Positions 29,341 through 42,027 of a stretch of 64,000 nucleotides of DNA are shown piece by piece (the stretch's first letter is position 1; each line of letters begins with the position of its first letter). The stretch spans positions 1 to 64,000 of the forward strand of contig JAQFWX010000002.1 in NCBI GenBank assembly GCA_027605045.1, in the 5' to 3' direction. Made by a program: the position numbers and the translations under genes. The DNA is from Phallus indusiatus. Lineage: Eukaryota; Basidiomycota; Agaricomycetes; Phallales; Phallaceae. The notes under the pieces were generated by a model. It did not search any database, was not told the origin of the DNA, and was given only the letters and a program-made list of their open reading frames with translations.

Positions 29341-31415
29341 TCATTGCAAAGCTTCCTCGACTAATGTCCGAACTTGTTCCCGACGTGGAACCAATTCGCA
29401 TTTGAAAGGTTTCATGAAACTAGAAGGCAAACCAATTAATTATTAAAACAATCCTCGCGACTGCGTTCTCTAATCCATACCTTACAATCGCTGTAGTAAA
29501 TCCGATCTCAGGTTTATCAGCATCATCGAATCCTTTTCTAATGTCAAAAGCAGCGAGAAGAGAAGCGACCTGGATGAACACGGATGCCTCTGCGATATGC
29601 TGTCCCGGACACACCCGTCGTCCACGACCAAAAGCCAATTCCCGGGGATCAGGTTGTTGCGATGATTCCTTCTCACCGATGAATCTGCTTGGGTCGAATT
29701 TGTCAGGATCGGGGTAGACAGCTTCGTCGTGTAGCATCGCCCATATATTCGCAAACACAATACATCCCTTCGGCACCTTGTATCCCATAATCTCGTCCTC
29801 CTTCGCTGTTGTCCGAGGCAATGCCAGAGGGGCCACTGGTCCCCACCGAAGTGTCTCTTTGATCACGGCTTCGACGTACGGCAAATCCTCGCGATCGGTT
29901 ATTCTAGGAAGACGAGTCCATCCAATCACGCGATCCACCTCCGCCTGTGCCAGTCGTTGAATTTCAGGATGCAAAGCCATTAGCTGCACAAATGTTTGCA
30001 CAACGGAGACAGTCTAAAACGGCACTTCAGCTTTAAAATTCTGTCACGTCTCGCTTTTTGGAGAAATAAATAAAATAGGAATATATTTGCACCGTATCAG
30101 ATCCACCCGTGAATAATGCTCCTGCAGTCCAGAGTACGAGATCTTCTTGTTCCTCACTGACTATTTCTCCGTTTTCTGGACATAAATATTTCGACGAAAA
30201 AGACGGCTGCGCTTGTCCCCGAGCCTAAACAATAAATTTTCAATGAAGGGCTATGTGCACACGTAAACATATTACTGCACAATTTCATCCTTCACAAAAT
30301 TATGCGGGGTGAGAATTTGAGTATATAATAGCTCGCCCCATTTATCCGCCTTTCTTTTGAATCCAGCTCCAGGAAACCAGCGAGGTATATGACGCACTGT
30401 ATAAGCATACAATGTAAGAAGTTAATTCACTCACAACCATGCCGAGGAAATGAACTGACAAATGGGTAATGAATCAACTAGCCATCTTCCCGGTGCGGCA
30501 GCCAGCGAAGCTACTCATACCTTCTTTCGTTAATTCCATAAGCGGGTCAAACTCTGTCTTGACTTGATATCCATAGGCAATTCTCAGTATAACAGCTCCA
30601 GAATATCTAGTAAAAGCAAAGGTTATTCTCCCCATGGTTCGTCACCTCTCATCCACCTGAAGTGCTAACCTTCTTATATGTTGTATAACATTTTCCGGGT
30701 TATCTAGAAGAGATTTCAAAAAAATATGGGCTTCATGCTCTTGCAGGGGCCAATATTTGGTAGCTTCTCGGGGGTTAAAATCGTAGTGCATCAAACGGCG
30801 ATAGGCCTTTAAACGATCCGTATACGACCTATTTATTTATCGAAAAGGCTTGATTATTTGAGGTTGCACGAGACGAGGAGTTTAACAATTACATTATAAA
30901 AATGCTTTTCTGACGTTTCATTAGCAAACCGGACATCATTGGGAAAGGCCTGTTATATATGGATCTTTCTCAAACGCTCCGAAAAGTGGACGCGACGGGG
31001 AGACTTGCCTATCGGAATAAATAGCACTGCGACTGTCCAGTAGGGTCTCCGCCATCTCACGGGAGTTTATGACAACTATTCTCCGGCCCAAGATGTGAAA
31101 TGATATTAAACCATGTACACCTGGAAACAATCAGTTTAGAAGATGGGGAACTAAAAAACCGTCGAACCAACCATACTGCTTTCCCCACCGGGCATACGTT
31201 TTCCAGAATTCTTGTTTGGGGTGTTCAAGAGCTACTCCCACTATAGGCAGGCCTTTTGGCCCCGGTGGAAGCGGAATTTGGTTCTGGTATAATAACCACA
31301 CCAGTATGATAGCAGCGATAATGATTAGAAAGATGATAAGAGTATGATGGAGTACATTTAGTTCTTCAGAGAACCGTCTTGTGGATGGTCCGAGAGTGAG
31401 AAGAAACATTAGCAA
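29341..31415 (-). CDS. Cytochrome P450 monooxygenase
   Basis: Membrane-anchored heme monooxygenase of the class II microsomal type; substrate unknown. The N-terminus has a membrane anchor (TLIIFLIIIAAIILVWLLY) and the Pro-rich hinge IPLPPGPKGLPIVG. Further on: SYTDRLKAYRRLMHYDF, the I-helix LFTGGSDTT, the K-helix ExxR in VIKETLRWGP, the PERF-like FDPSRFIGE and the heme-binding FGRGRRVCPG with the thiolate Cys. It ends FKCELVPRREQV...EEALQ at 29341. The start is the first of two nearby Met codons (31415 or 31409). About nine short introns. The order and spacing of motifs are normal for fungal P450s of the O-methylsterigmatocystin-oxidoreductase-like group, but neighbours give no biosynthetic-cluster context. 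Confidence 0.92.
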
Positions 31416-32467
31416 AAATTATGTACGAGGGAAAAGAAAGGTAAAACGGTATCGCCTTTAGCCTGTGAGACGGAGAAAGAAATGGGGAAGGGTCGAGTTG
31501 CCGGTCCGGGGTTAGAATTGAAAATCTTCTATGATTATATGTATGAGAGGGCTGATTCGGACATAAAAAAAAAACGCGTTCACAATCGGACACTTTGTCA
31601 TCCGATAAGATAGTGATAGTGACAACACACCTTCCTATACCAACGCACCAGCAGGGCTTCTGGGAACGAGGCTGCATAGTGTGTGTGTGTCAGTCAACGA
31701 GGACTCGGAAATCGAAATGGCCAATAATGCTATTGGTGAGCCTGTCACGTGTGAACTCGCAATTAGACATGCACACTCGAGAAAAGATAGACGTGGAATC
31801 CGATCATGTCTGCATATGAAGTTTCACGAGCCGAACCAAGGAATATTTGAACAATACATATATAGGTCGGGTGGAGTAGAACCTGAATTAGCCAGAACAA
31901 AAGCATATAAGATCGATGCGCCAGAAGGCTGTGCATATGTAAAACCACACGTACACCGTATTACCTGCATACAAAGTTGTGATAAGTATGCTTCCTCAAC
32001 GGCTTTGCTTCGTTTTGATTCTCGGACAAAGAGCACATCGTCCGTCGGCTACGGCTTCAGCTGGCAGGCTAGTCGTATCGCCACAAACTCTAAAAAAAAG
32101 TAACGCCGCTTCTTTCAGTTTTGATCGCAAGTTGACCCGTTGATTGAAAAGCAGTTGACGTGTCTATGGACATGTGTTAATACAAGGCAGACATGTGTCC
32201 CTTATTCAGTGACTGACTATTTTGAATAGTATCTCCGGTCGGCTCGTCGTAGAGTCTATGTTTGGTTTACTCTGAAACAATTTATTCATAATCACGCGCA
32301 CGTCGTACCGTATTTTTGGAGCACATCTCGCGTCGAGGACGGCAGAATTAGAATGAATGAGAAGAGTCCGTATTGTACAACTTTAGCTTTGTATGAGTTC
32401 TTTTCCATGGGCACGTTCGTATTACATTAATTAAAACCAAGTATTTCAAAATAACGTCACTCCAAAT
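31416..32467. other. 1-kb intergenic region
   Basis: Promoter of the P450 gene and 3' end of the DUF3429 gene lie on opposite sides. A 140-codon plus-strand ORF (31681-32103) has no recognisable domain or introns and is not called. Confidence 0.45.
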
Positions 32468-33889
32468 TTAATGTGAGCCTTCTGCTTGTTCCGTGTTCTT
32501 TGCTTCTGCTTCTGATCCTGATTCTGTCCCCGCTTCTTCAGGCTCTTTCTTCTTCGCTATCTTAACATACGCATCCGCCTCTTCTCCTGCCGGTACAGCT
32601 TCAATGGACCCTTGTACTGTGTCAGCAAAGTCTCCTCGAGTCGCCCTGCGCTTGTTACGAGTGACATCCAGTTCATGTTTCGCGGCCCCATGCCCCGGAT
32701 ACGGCCCAAAGTATGACGAAGCGGCTAGTGTTCCTATAATGCTAATCACACAGAACGAAGGCCGTCGATTAGTGTCTTGAAACTACCCAATTCTAATTCT
32801 TGAAAAAAAATTACTTGCCAAGTGCCGACGAGAATCGATAGATAAAATCTGTATTGAGAATACCATTTCGGAGCTAAATTCAAGGAAGACGCAAAGAAAC
32901 AGAAAGAGTGTTTATTCATTAGTTAATCCGGGGATCATGATCAAAAGTTAAGTACTTACTCCATCCAGCCGATGTAGCTTTCATATCGGCGAACCACAAC
33001 GTCGTGAAACCTACCCATTGAGCGGCTAGTGCCATCATGGGATCGAGTGCCAACGTTGACCACGCATATACTACCGGTAGTGCCCCGAGCATCAGTCGCG
33101 GATATCCTTTACTGCCATGATAATTTGAGAACTCGAATCCCCAATGGATTGCCGCTGTAATTATAATTGTGTCATCTTCTTCAACAGCAAAAAAAATAAG
33201 TCGTTTGCAAATACCTGTGAAACTCAACAAAACCGCCCCATATGTAACCTGAACATGTAAACAATCCATTAAAAGACCTAGCGCCGTCTCCGGATTGATA
33301 GAGGCCAACATCCCAGATGCGGCCAGTCCTGCCTGTCGGGCGAGGTATGCGCTGGTAAGGGCAGTACCCAAATACGGGAGTGACCCTGGAAAAGATTGAT
33401 ACATGATTTCAAAGAAAAAAATACGTCATTTTAGTTTCGTACCCATGAGACCCATAATCATTATCGGTTTCGGAACTGTTCCCGCAATTATGCTTGTGAT
33501 TCCTAGCTGTTGAAGATTTCGGATTGGAACTCGATGCAAAGTCCAAAATATGTTCTTTGACGTACAAAATTATACTTTTCTGGAGTAAACGCGTCCGATA
33601 AAGGTACATTCCCTGCTATTGTTTTCGCGAAATCTGTGGCTGAATTGCCAGTTTCTTCTTTGATATTTTGAGCGGCATGCGGAAGAGTTTGTGATCCTGG
33701 TTTATTAGATACTGTCGAGGCAACGGTACGGGTAAAGATCAAGGAAAGTGGAGTAGGCTTATGTCGAAGTAAATCAGAACGAAAAACAGAACGAGTGGTA
33801 AAAGATCTAGGAGAGGCAGATATAGTTCTTCGAGGAATGACTGTGCGAGATAGTAATGAAGTAGTATATCTTGAAAGTGTTGTTGTCAT
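32468..33889 (-). CDS. DUF3429 (TMEM69-like) mitochondrial membrane protein
   Basis: Function unknown; the family occurs in bacteria and mitochondria. The N-terminus MTTTLSRYTTSLLSRTVIPRR is Arg/Ser/Thr-rich and amphipathic, as for a mitochondrial presequence. After two exons the DUF3429 core reads MGLMGSLPYLGTALTSAYLA, LLMDCLHVQVTYGAVLLSF, AAIHWGFEFSNYHG, YPRLMLGALPVVYAWSTLAL, MALAAQWVGFTTLWFADMKA, then WYSQYRFYLSILVGTCIIG, giving about five hydrophobic helices. The C-terminus is a charged tail rich in Lys and Glu ending EQAEGSH at 32468. About five introns. The AIHWG and DxKAT..GW elements are the family markers. Confidence 0.82.
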
Positions 33890-34142
33890 CTTTTTTGATG
33901 AGTCTTTAGGGAAAAAAGGGGCAATTCACGCTGAGCAGATTGAGTAGAAAGAAACGACTGAACCTCTCTTGTATTTCTATGAAGCATCCTCTGTCTATGA
34001 CGTTAGGCTTTACATCAACCTTCCTCCGCTCCAACTTTCCTCCATTCCTATTTTCTCTTCCGTATTACGTAATCACTATTTATTTTTTTAAAACACCACT
34101 ATAGCTGCGACCCCAACCTGTGTTCATTTTTTTTGGAGGTTA

Positions 34143-35615
34143 TCATCGTCGCGTCGTAAGCATCGGCCAGAAATACACGGCAGCGATAGCGGAAAGTCCA
34201 ATAAATACCGCAAGTGCACGGGTATGAAATGATTTAGGTGGTGACAGATCATTCAGTTTTGTTGTTTTTGGAGAAGGAACGTTACGTGAGGACGAGTATG
34301 TCGTAGGTACGGTAATGAGCTGTACGTACCCTATAGCTTTTAGCCCTTGAATGCTAAATTATTGTAAATGAAAAAGATCGGCAGAAAAGAGAAGAGATTG
34401 TACTCAACTAATATCCTTGCAAATTTTGACTCGTCTCGTCCTGAAGGCCGGTAGGAACGCCGGCCAATTTAAATTTAACCGTTGTGGAATCGGTTTGCTG
34501 GTCGAAAGTAATTGTCATTGTCCCAGCATGGTCTGGTCAAATGAACATAACATTGGCCGCAAGTTTCATGATATAGTTTCTAGCACATGCGTACCTGACG
34601 GCCACTTTGGGTTGTTCAAAATCCAGCTCTGCACAATTTCTTTTCCAGGCTTAAGTGACTTGTATTCACCCTTGACACCTCCTCCGAAAAGTGAGAACGA
34701 TCCACCGACTTCAGCTTTCGACTACGTATGAAATAAGAGGTTGATTTGGAAAAAGATTTGAAACTGCATACCTGCGCAGGTGCTCTCGACCATATGGGAA
34801 TCCGTGACTCGTCAACGAAAAGACTGTATAATTCATCCGCCGGAGCTTGGAAGGTACTCTCAATACTAACGACTTCCGTGTTGATTGCAGTAGCCTTCTT
34901 GGCAGATTTCGTGACATCCGATTGCACCGATGTAGGATTAGAGGAGGGAGTACGAGGAGCCGTCCCGTTCGCAGGTGTACCAGATCTACTCGGTTCAGCG
35001 GAGACAGTCAAATCCTTCCCATGTGTATCCACAAGAGCCACGGGGAACTCAGCCAATTTTGTTTCAATAGCAGAGCGCAACTGAGTCTTTACCAGCTCGA
35101 ACAACGCATCAACCGAGGAAGAACGTGTTGTATTCAGCTGCCATTCGAACTAGTGAAGATGGTGATGATCAACGGGTATAATACTCTTCTTTTAGTTCTG
35201 TCACGCTTCTTGAAGATACCTAAATTGACCTACGACATATTCTGAAAGACCATCTACCGAGTTTTCATGAGATACTTCCGGTATAGTCAGAGATCCAGAT
35301 ACTTCTGTGCCATCCGAAGCTGTACCCGACCAATCTAGCGAAACACGACAGTCATAGATTGTTATTAATCTAGTACCAATAATTAAGATCTTGTTAAACA
35401 CAAAAGACACTGGTACGAAATTTCACTTACTTAGACTTTCGCTGCCCGAGTTCAATATCTCCTTCTACCTCCGTAACTTTGGTAATGGATGCTTCTTCCA
35501 AATCTTTGCCTGTTACTCGAAGCTGAGTCAACTCTTGTTGAAACCAGGTTCGACCCCAAGGAGTAACATATTTAGTTTTCCAATGCCAGTTTGCTGTAGA
35601 AGGTGGTAAAGTCAT
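34143..35615 (-). CDS. AHA1: Activator of Hsp90 ATPase (AHA1) with C-terminal membrane-anchor-like tail
   Basis: Hsp90 co-chaperone that stimulates ATP hydrolysis. The N-terminal domain reads NWHWKTKYVTPWGRTWF, VEGDIELGQRKSK, IYDCRVSLDWSGTA, and binds the Hsp90 middle segment in known homologs. A Ser/Thr/Pro linker leads to the AHSA1/START-like domain: VVSIESTFQAPADELYSLF, GGSFSLFGGGVKGEYKSL, KEIVQSWILNNPKWPSDH, VKFKLAGVPTGLQDET, and the usual domain end NLQGYYIQGLKAIG. The frame then stays open for about 60 codons: a polar spacer, a hydrophobic stretch ALAVFIGLSAIAAVYFWPML and a basic end TTRR, the pattern of a tail anchor. About five introns. The tail is not part of yeast or human AHA1. No intron with a usable acceptor would remove it. 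Confidence 0.9.
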
Positions 35616-36141
35616 GGGTAAGTCGTAGTTAGGAATTCAAGAAGATAATAAAAGAGATCACGAGAAGAGAATTGGGAAGAAATTCTTACTGGTCGTGACA
35701 GCTATATTTACAAATCGCGGCTTGTTTGTTCCGAACAAACAATGAGCAAGCTAGAATGTTCTAGTAAATGTCCTCAAGAGCTTTAATGTGTATTACGCTT
35801 GTTATAATCGAGTTTGAGTATTTAACAGACGTAACTTTACTAATGTCTTTCAATGAAAGGTGTTTGAAAAAAAAAGGGGGGGAATGAACATCGAGTTACA
35901 AAGACAAGGGTATCAATATATCAATTAATAAGAAAAGAAGCTTTGTAAAAACCGACAGGTACCAGTTATTTCAAGCCAGCAGGAACAACTTGAAGAACAA
36001 ACAGATAGAAAAGAAAAACTATACAAAGAAAATTTCAAAGTATAAAAAGCCCTTGAGAAACGAGGTGGTCAAGACCTCTATCTTACTCTATGTTCAGAAA
36101 AAGTCAGAGAGCAAAAAAGAATCAATATGAAGTATCTTACA
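35616..36141. other. Intergenic region upstream of AHA1
   Basis: About 525 nt, A-rich in the middle (35860-36030). It holds the AHA1 promoter and the 3' end of the SH3 protein gene. The SH3 reading frame ends at 36142. Confidence 0.5.
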
Positions 36142-37119
36142 TCAATATGTTCCATTGTTATTGGGAGCAAGACTAGAAAGTCTTTTGGTAGATTTGTCGG
36201 AACCGTAGCCGAATTCACTTTGGGGTTGGAGTTGTAAAGCGGCAGTCTTGTCTGCACGCTGTAGACATTCCAAGGGAACAACGCCTTGTTCGTTGCGCAT
36301 ATTGGAGCACAAAGCCCATCCGTCGTCGTAACGTGTCAAAACGCGTATGTGTTCACCGGTGGTTATATTCAGTTCATCTGGCAATGAGGGGATGAAAGTG
36401 CGGACAACAACTGTGAAATCTGCCTTCTGAGCACTAGTGGTAGACTTGGAGGAAGACGTAGCCTGAATAGGAGAAAGAGCCGAGGTCGGAGATGGTATCG
36501 AGTTGTACGACAATGGGGGAGGCGAAGGCATTTTGGGGCTGCCAACAGAATTGGGTGCCGTTAACAAAGGAGGAGTATTTTTTCCCGCTGCTCCATCGCA
36601 GGAAGACTGGCTTTCTTTTCGTCTCCATATACCGTGTTGCGCTTCGTTTGCAATGCAGGAACGAGACCAGCCCCCCAAGTGTTACGTTTGAATTCTCGGC
36701 GGTGTATATAGAATTTACGAATGGCGAAGGCTACAATTGCCGCTACGAGAAGAATTACGAGGGCGACGATAGCACCGATAGCTCCTGAAGAAAGACCGCC
36801 TTTTGACGCAACCTGAGCTTGCGAATGGTCAGCTCCCAGAGTGGGGGAAGGCGGGACTGTAACCACTTTTGTGACGAAACTTGGAACGGGAGATGAGTGT
36901 AAAGAAGAGGATGTAGGGGATGATGATGGATTCAATCCCGCAGTGGAATTTGCGGTAGGTAACGTCGAGGAAGAGGTCGGTCCGACCTCCTTTTCACTTG
37001 TGGAGTCCGTTCCATCGGTAGGAGTCGTATCTGAAATATTCGAGCTGTCTTCAATAGGATGACCTCGATTAAAAACTCCACTGTGACGACGGACAGATTC
37101 GCGGTTGTACAAAGACATG
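36142..37119 (-). CDS. Single-pass membrane protein with C-terminal SH3 domain (Fus1-like), copy 1
   Basis: The start MSLYNRESVRRHSGVF is an in-frame Met near 37119 within a longer open frame reaching 37379. Order: Ser/Thr/Pro-rich, probably O-glycosylated ectodomain; one transmembrane helix GAIGAIVALVILLVAAIVAFAI followed by basic RKFYIHRREFKR; a low-complexity linker with PSPPPLSYNSIPSPTSA; and an SH3 domain FTVVVRTFIPSLPDELNITT...DDGWALCSNMRNEQGVVPLECL. Architecture resembles yeast Fus1 (cell fusion), but such proteins are diverse in basidiomycetes. A frame change is needed near 36590-36650: either an A6 run at the EREK codons is one base short, or a 57-nt intron with a weak donor is used. 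Confidence 0.75.
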
Positions 37120-37359
37120 TTACCCAATTTTTTTAAGTTAGATTTTTTTGGGGGCAAAAAGAGAGAGACCCGAAAAAGAATGGCGGATTGTAAAGGAACG
37201 TGAGGCGTGCAGAAATCAGAAGGTACAATTGACCTGGCAATAAGAGGATAACAACGAGGTTGCTTGATTGTTGATACCAGAACGGCTGTTACAGTACAAG
37301 TACATATGCGTACACAATACACCACACGGTCATACAGTACACTGAATTGCACATCCATG

Positions 37360-40300
37360 TCACTGAGCGTCACCATCAAAGTGCACGCGTTGCCTTTTCT
37401 TTAATGGACGAATTGAATTTTCTTCTTCCACTTCTTCTTCTTTTACCTCAATCTCATCGTGTTGCATCTCATAATTAAACGACCTTCTCTTCCGCCTTGC
37501 GAGGGGTATGTCTATGACATTCGAAGTATCGTTTTCGTCTTCAATATGTTCTTCCGTGATAAACTTCGTATTCTCTAGCACTCGCCTCATGTTAACGTCC
37601 AATTCGAACGAGCTTGCTTGCTGCTGAGCTTGGTTCAGCAAGGCTCGTCTTCTAGACACCATCTCTTCTTCGTATGTACCTGCCATGACAAGCGTAACCA
37701 CCTCACCGTCTCCGTGTGAGTCTGTTGTTCAAAAATTGATCTAAATTCTTCGTACCTTTATTTTCTCGCATTTATTCCCAATTCGATGGGCTCGCTACAC
37801 GTTAGTGATATTAGTGGATCATAAAATAAACTTCTACGTGGATTCATACCTTGATAGCCTGGGATTCAATATCACCATGCCATACAGGTTCGCAAAATAT
37901 AATACGGGATGCGGATACGAGGTTCCTTGTTAAATTAAAAATCAATAAACCTTAAAAAATGCCTGTTCAGTTAAAGAGGAATATCAGTAGACTCACAACC
38001 CACGCCCGCCTAGCTTTAGTTCTACGAGCAAAACGCGGCATTTTGTATCGGTTTCAAATGTTACTACATTGCTCTGTCGTTGACTATTTTTCATGCCGGT
38101 CGATACATGAGATAAAAACGGGATTTGGGCCAATCTTAAGGCGTCCGCAAGATATGCCAGAGAAAGAGGCATGGATGAAAATATCAGAAATTTATGTTTC
38201 GGAGAGTGTTTTAAGACCTATAAGAAAGTCTAGTACTATCCAATGTATTTTACATAGGTACTTGCCTTTCTCAGTATATAATTCACTTTGCTGGATCCTG
38301 ACTTATGTAGAACAATCGGGGGTACGCGCGTTTCTAAGTTAGTTTCGGGGATTCGATTAAATTGCTCGGAGCGTCGATGCTGAAGCTGGTAGTATGTATG
38401 GGATTAATATCATATGGGAAGCGTCGCTGTTAAATGAATGCTCACCAGTTTATGATGTTTATCCCCTAAATTCTGCTTTTTCAGTCTCCTTTTTTTTGCC
38501 CGGGACATCTCTTTCCATTGCTCCTCGAGCTCACATTGTTCCTTCGCTCGAATAACCAAGTTCTCCTCGGATATGAGAGGAGATACATGTAGAATATGCT
38601 GTATTGCCAAAAGACGATCCGTATCAAGATATGGGTCGTGACTATCGAATGAAACGGATTTAATTTTCAACCAAGCTTCGCCTAAGGTTTCAGAAAAACC
38701 GCGAACAGAAAAAACGAAATCTTCATTGAGCATTATCTCGCCCCAAGCTTGATCCGAGGCAGCGTGTTGTCTTCCAGAAAAAAAAGATCGCATACCATAA
38801 ATACTACTCATCAGGTCAAAAGAGTAAAATATGAAACATACTGAATGCGCAATGACTCGCGAACCAGCTCCAGGTCCGATGCAGAAACATTTCTGTTCAT
38901 TGCGTTGGTTTCTGCAATTTTCGAACGCTGAATCGCTCCCCAAATCAAAAACATTTCCTGATCCGTTTTCCAAAAGAGTGTTCTAACCGAGATTAGACCG
39001 TATAAAAAATCACACCCAAAGAAAGAAAGGAAACTAACTGGGACAAGTTTTCCAGTGCAGTCCTCAGTTCTGTTCGAGACTACAAATAATTAATATACAA
39101 GCGACATCGAACAAAGTCTAAAAAAAACACACCGACGGATGAAACAAATAGTCCTGTCATGAAAAAATTTTCCATGAATCACTTGGAATTGGCGACTGTA
39201 AAGCACAATACCTGATGCTGACGCTCAGAATCTACAGCGTTGACTGCTATTACAGATTGAAGGACATTATATGTCTTCGCAGCCAGCGGTTGAAATTTTA
39301 ATTTAACCACTTTCTCTTCCAACCTAGGTAATAGTCCCGGTATTTCGCTCTCTATTACCTCGATTCTGACCAAAGGTGATTTTTTAGATTAAGGAATTAG
39401 TCAAGAGGAACTCACGGGTGTCGGAACATCATTAGAATCATGAGATTTCGCAAAACGTTGATTGACCCAGGGAGTGGTCCTGTATGGTGCATTATTGGCT
39501 TCACTACCTTCTCGCCAAATTTATTGTCTCCTAAATAGGCCGCAAAATCAAAGAACCTGGTTAAATAATCTCCGAGAATAGTCAAATCAACACGCTCTTC
39601 TTTCGTCCAAGGTCTTGGTCGAGTGTCCAGCGCATCGCATTCTAAGTCCGGGTCGTCTTCTTCCTTGTCATCATCATCATCGTCGCTGACATAGGTAGCG
39701 TTAGCTTCTTCTTCTTCTCTCTTCGCTGCAGCTCCTGTTGATTCTGCTTTTCCTAGCCCGAGACCCATGAGATTCGGTGTTGGGGTTCCAGTAATAATCC
39801 ACCTATGTGCAGCATTGAACTGTTGGCACTTTATAGCATAATTTCCCCTAGTTCCCATCTTATGCCCCTCATCCACTACAAGACGTTTCCATCTCACCTA
39901 AACGCACATAAGAGGCGGATAGTGAAGGTAGTGTATGTACTTACTTGCATTAGCGGGAAATATTCATTTTCCTTGCAAAGACATTTGGGGACACGGATAT
40001 CCTCATTCAGTTGTTGGCAGTCGCAGTGTGTTGTTCTAATTAATGCGTCTTTCTTTTCTTTATAACGTGAAAGTCCTAATAAAGGGGGGCATTAACCTTA
40101 ATTACCTCAACCTAGATATTCGGCAAAACATACTCTCGTGAGTTAAAAGCACAATCTTTAAGGCTATTCAGCTCATATTTTCAGAAAGATATAAGGAAAC
40201 AGCTACGCACATCATATTCCGAAGCTAATTGAGGGGCAGGTGGAATATTCCGTCGTGTCTTATTATCGTCGCTCAAAAAAAGCACTCTGACGTCTGTGTC

Positions 40301-41712
40301 GCAATGTTTATTAATTTCCGAGTTCCATTGAACGACTATTGCCTGGGGCACTACAATCAAAGTTGCACTCGTTAAATAAAATTGCTTCCATCTGCGATTC
40401 ATGAAGGTCTTCCGAGGAGATGTTCGCAATTCTTTGAACTCCTGTGTCACGTCTAAACGGTAAAACGGCACACATTCCGTTGTTGTTTGCACTATCTTGT
40501 TTTTGAGAAGAACAGGAACGTCCTTAAGTTTCTTATCTGGATTGATTGCCATTGGTATGAAAAAATTAAGTGGGGTTTATAGGACTCACCTAAGTGGGTT
40601 AGAACTAAAGGCGTTACTCTAATGTAATGGACAAGGAGCTCTGCGAGAGTAGGCTGTGTTCCTGGTGAAATTGGTTGATTCGCATTTTCACGAGCCCTTT
40701 TAAAGTTGGGAGAAGGGAAGGTTCGCAGAGCTACCTCGCTGAGTATGACCTTGTCATCGGGACTCCAACTTCTTTCATCGGGTTGCGCAATGTGATCCTT
40801 GGTAGCCATTATTAAACCGAGGATGATACATGTTTTACCCGTCCCCATTTCTTCGCACAATATACCTCCGCTAGGAACAGGATATCGTGGAGGTGGTTCG
40901 CTGAGGATTTCCATTGTAGACGGCTGGAAGTAGAAAATTCGTTGATCTCTCACTCCTCGAACTGGTATATACGAGGGATCTGGTATCAAGCCTGGTTGTA
41001 GCTCGCGCTGAAGCATGTTCGCCACGGTTCGAACCTGATACTTGTATAAACTTGTTATCATACCTGGGGGCTTATTCCAGGTTAAGGCTTGGGAATAGTA
41101 ACGCCTTATACGGGGGTCGACACCTTGTAGGAACTTTGAAGGGTGTAGTATCGGGGGTGGAAGACTGCTGAATATTTCTGCAAGTGTAATGTTTTCCTAC
41201 CAATATAGTTCCATCTAGTTGTGAATATAATAATACAAAAGATTACGACGCACCGAGACAGGAAGGAACGGCTTGAATGGATCGTCGGGAAGGGTAGGCT
41301 TGTCCCAAGCTTGGGACGCCTGATTGATACGGGGGAATAGACGACTGAGATAGTCTCGGGCCTTTGAAATATCATTGTGGGAATACTTTGCTCGAAAGTT
41401 TTTGGGGCTGGATGGATGGTCAGTGGGAATTAGATATACTTGCACATGCAAAAGACTGCTGTTGAACAGCTTCCACCGGGCCCGAATATAACCAAGTTTC
41501 GTTAGAAAACTTAATTCAACACCGAGAGGAACGTTTCGCAAGAGATTGAGGTTATTTTCTGTAGCATGCACTAGTGTCTTGGGCCACTCTGAATGACTCC
41601 CATCCACTTCGACTTGCCCTGCAATCTCGTCGTAGATTTCTGGACAGACATCGATTTGCAGTGTTCCAGCGGGCAGAAGACTCGAAAGATCGTCAGATCC
41701 TTTGAGAATCAT
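37360..41712 (-). CDS. SNF2-family DEGH helicase/ATPase
   Basis: Chromatin- or repair-type SNF2 ATPase; exact subfamily not recognised (no RING or HIRAN seen). N-terminal unique region from [16 protein letters not shown] (41712; an upstream exon is possible). Helicase motifs in order: Q-like [13 protein letters not shown], motif [18 protein letters not shown], Ia [27 protein letters not shown] (Walker B as DEGH), [13 protein letters not shown]. An acidic insert ([15 protein letters not shown]) lies between the lobes. Lobe 2 reads [57 protein letters not shown] and motif VI RAHRIG. The C-terminus has acidic and basic stretches ending [13 protein letters not shown]. About fifteen introns, one with a GC donor (38218-38265). 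The join after [11 protein letters not shown] (about 37730-37760) needs either one extra A or an unusual splice. Confidence 0.85.
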
Positions 41713-42027
41713 GCGGAAAGCAGCAGCTTTTGAGCACTTTGACTGCGAAGTATATTACGAGAGGCAACGAGTGACCCACGCAAACAATTGGTACCGTGAC
41801 TATCCCGACTTCGGGCGTCAATGAAGGAATCGCTGGATACGAGAATTTGAAGTAATATCGAGTATTCGTGAAGGTAGAACTTTGTTTTAGTTAGCTATAT
41901 TACTCCTTATATCAAAACATGTATGTGCTGATAATCAGTCGCTTGCCAAAACGCAACCTCGCGTCGGAACCCGTGCGCGGCAATTTGACGAACCGCGTCT
42001 TCTGACAAAAACCAGACTCACTCCACC
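41713..42027. promoter_or_regulatory. Divergent promoter region, SNF2 gene / PAM17
   Basis: About 315 nt between opposed start codons. The SNF2 frame is open for some codons upstream of 41712, so its first exon may lie here. No motif identified. Confidence 0.4.

Noticed and set aside
31681..32103. 140-codon plus-strand ORF in the gap between the P450 and DUF3429 genes
   Set aside because: No recognisable motif, no splice partners, and composition like the surrounding non-coding DNA.
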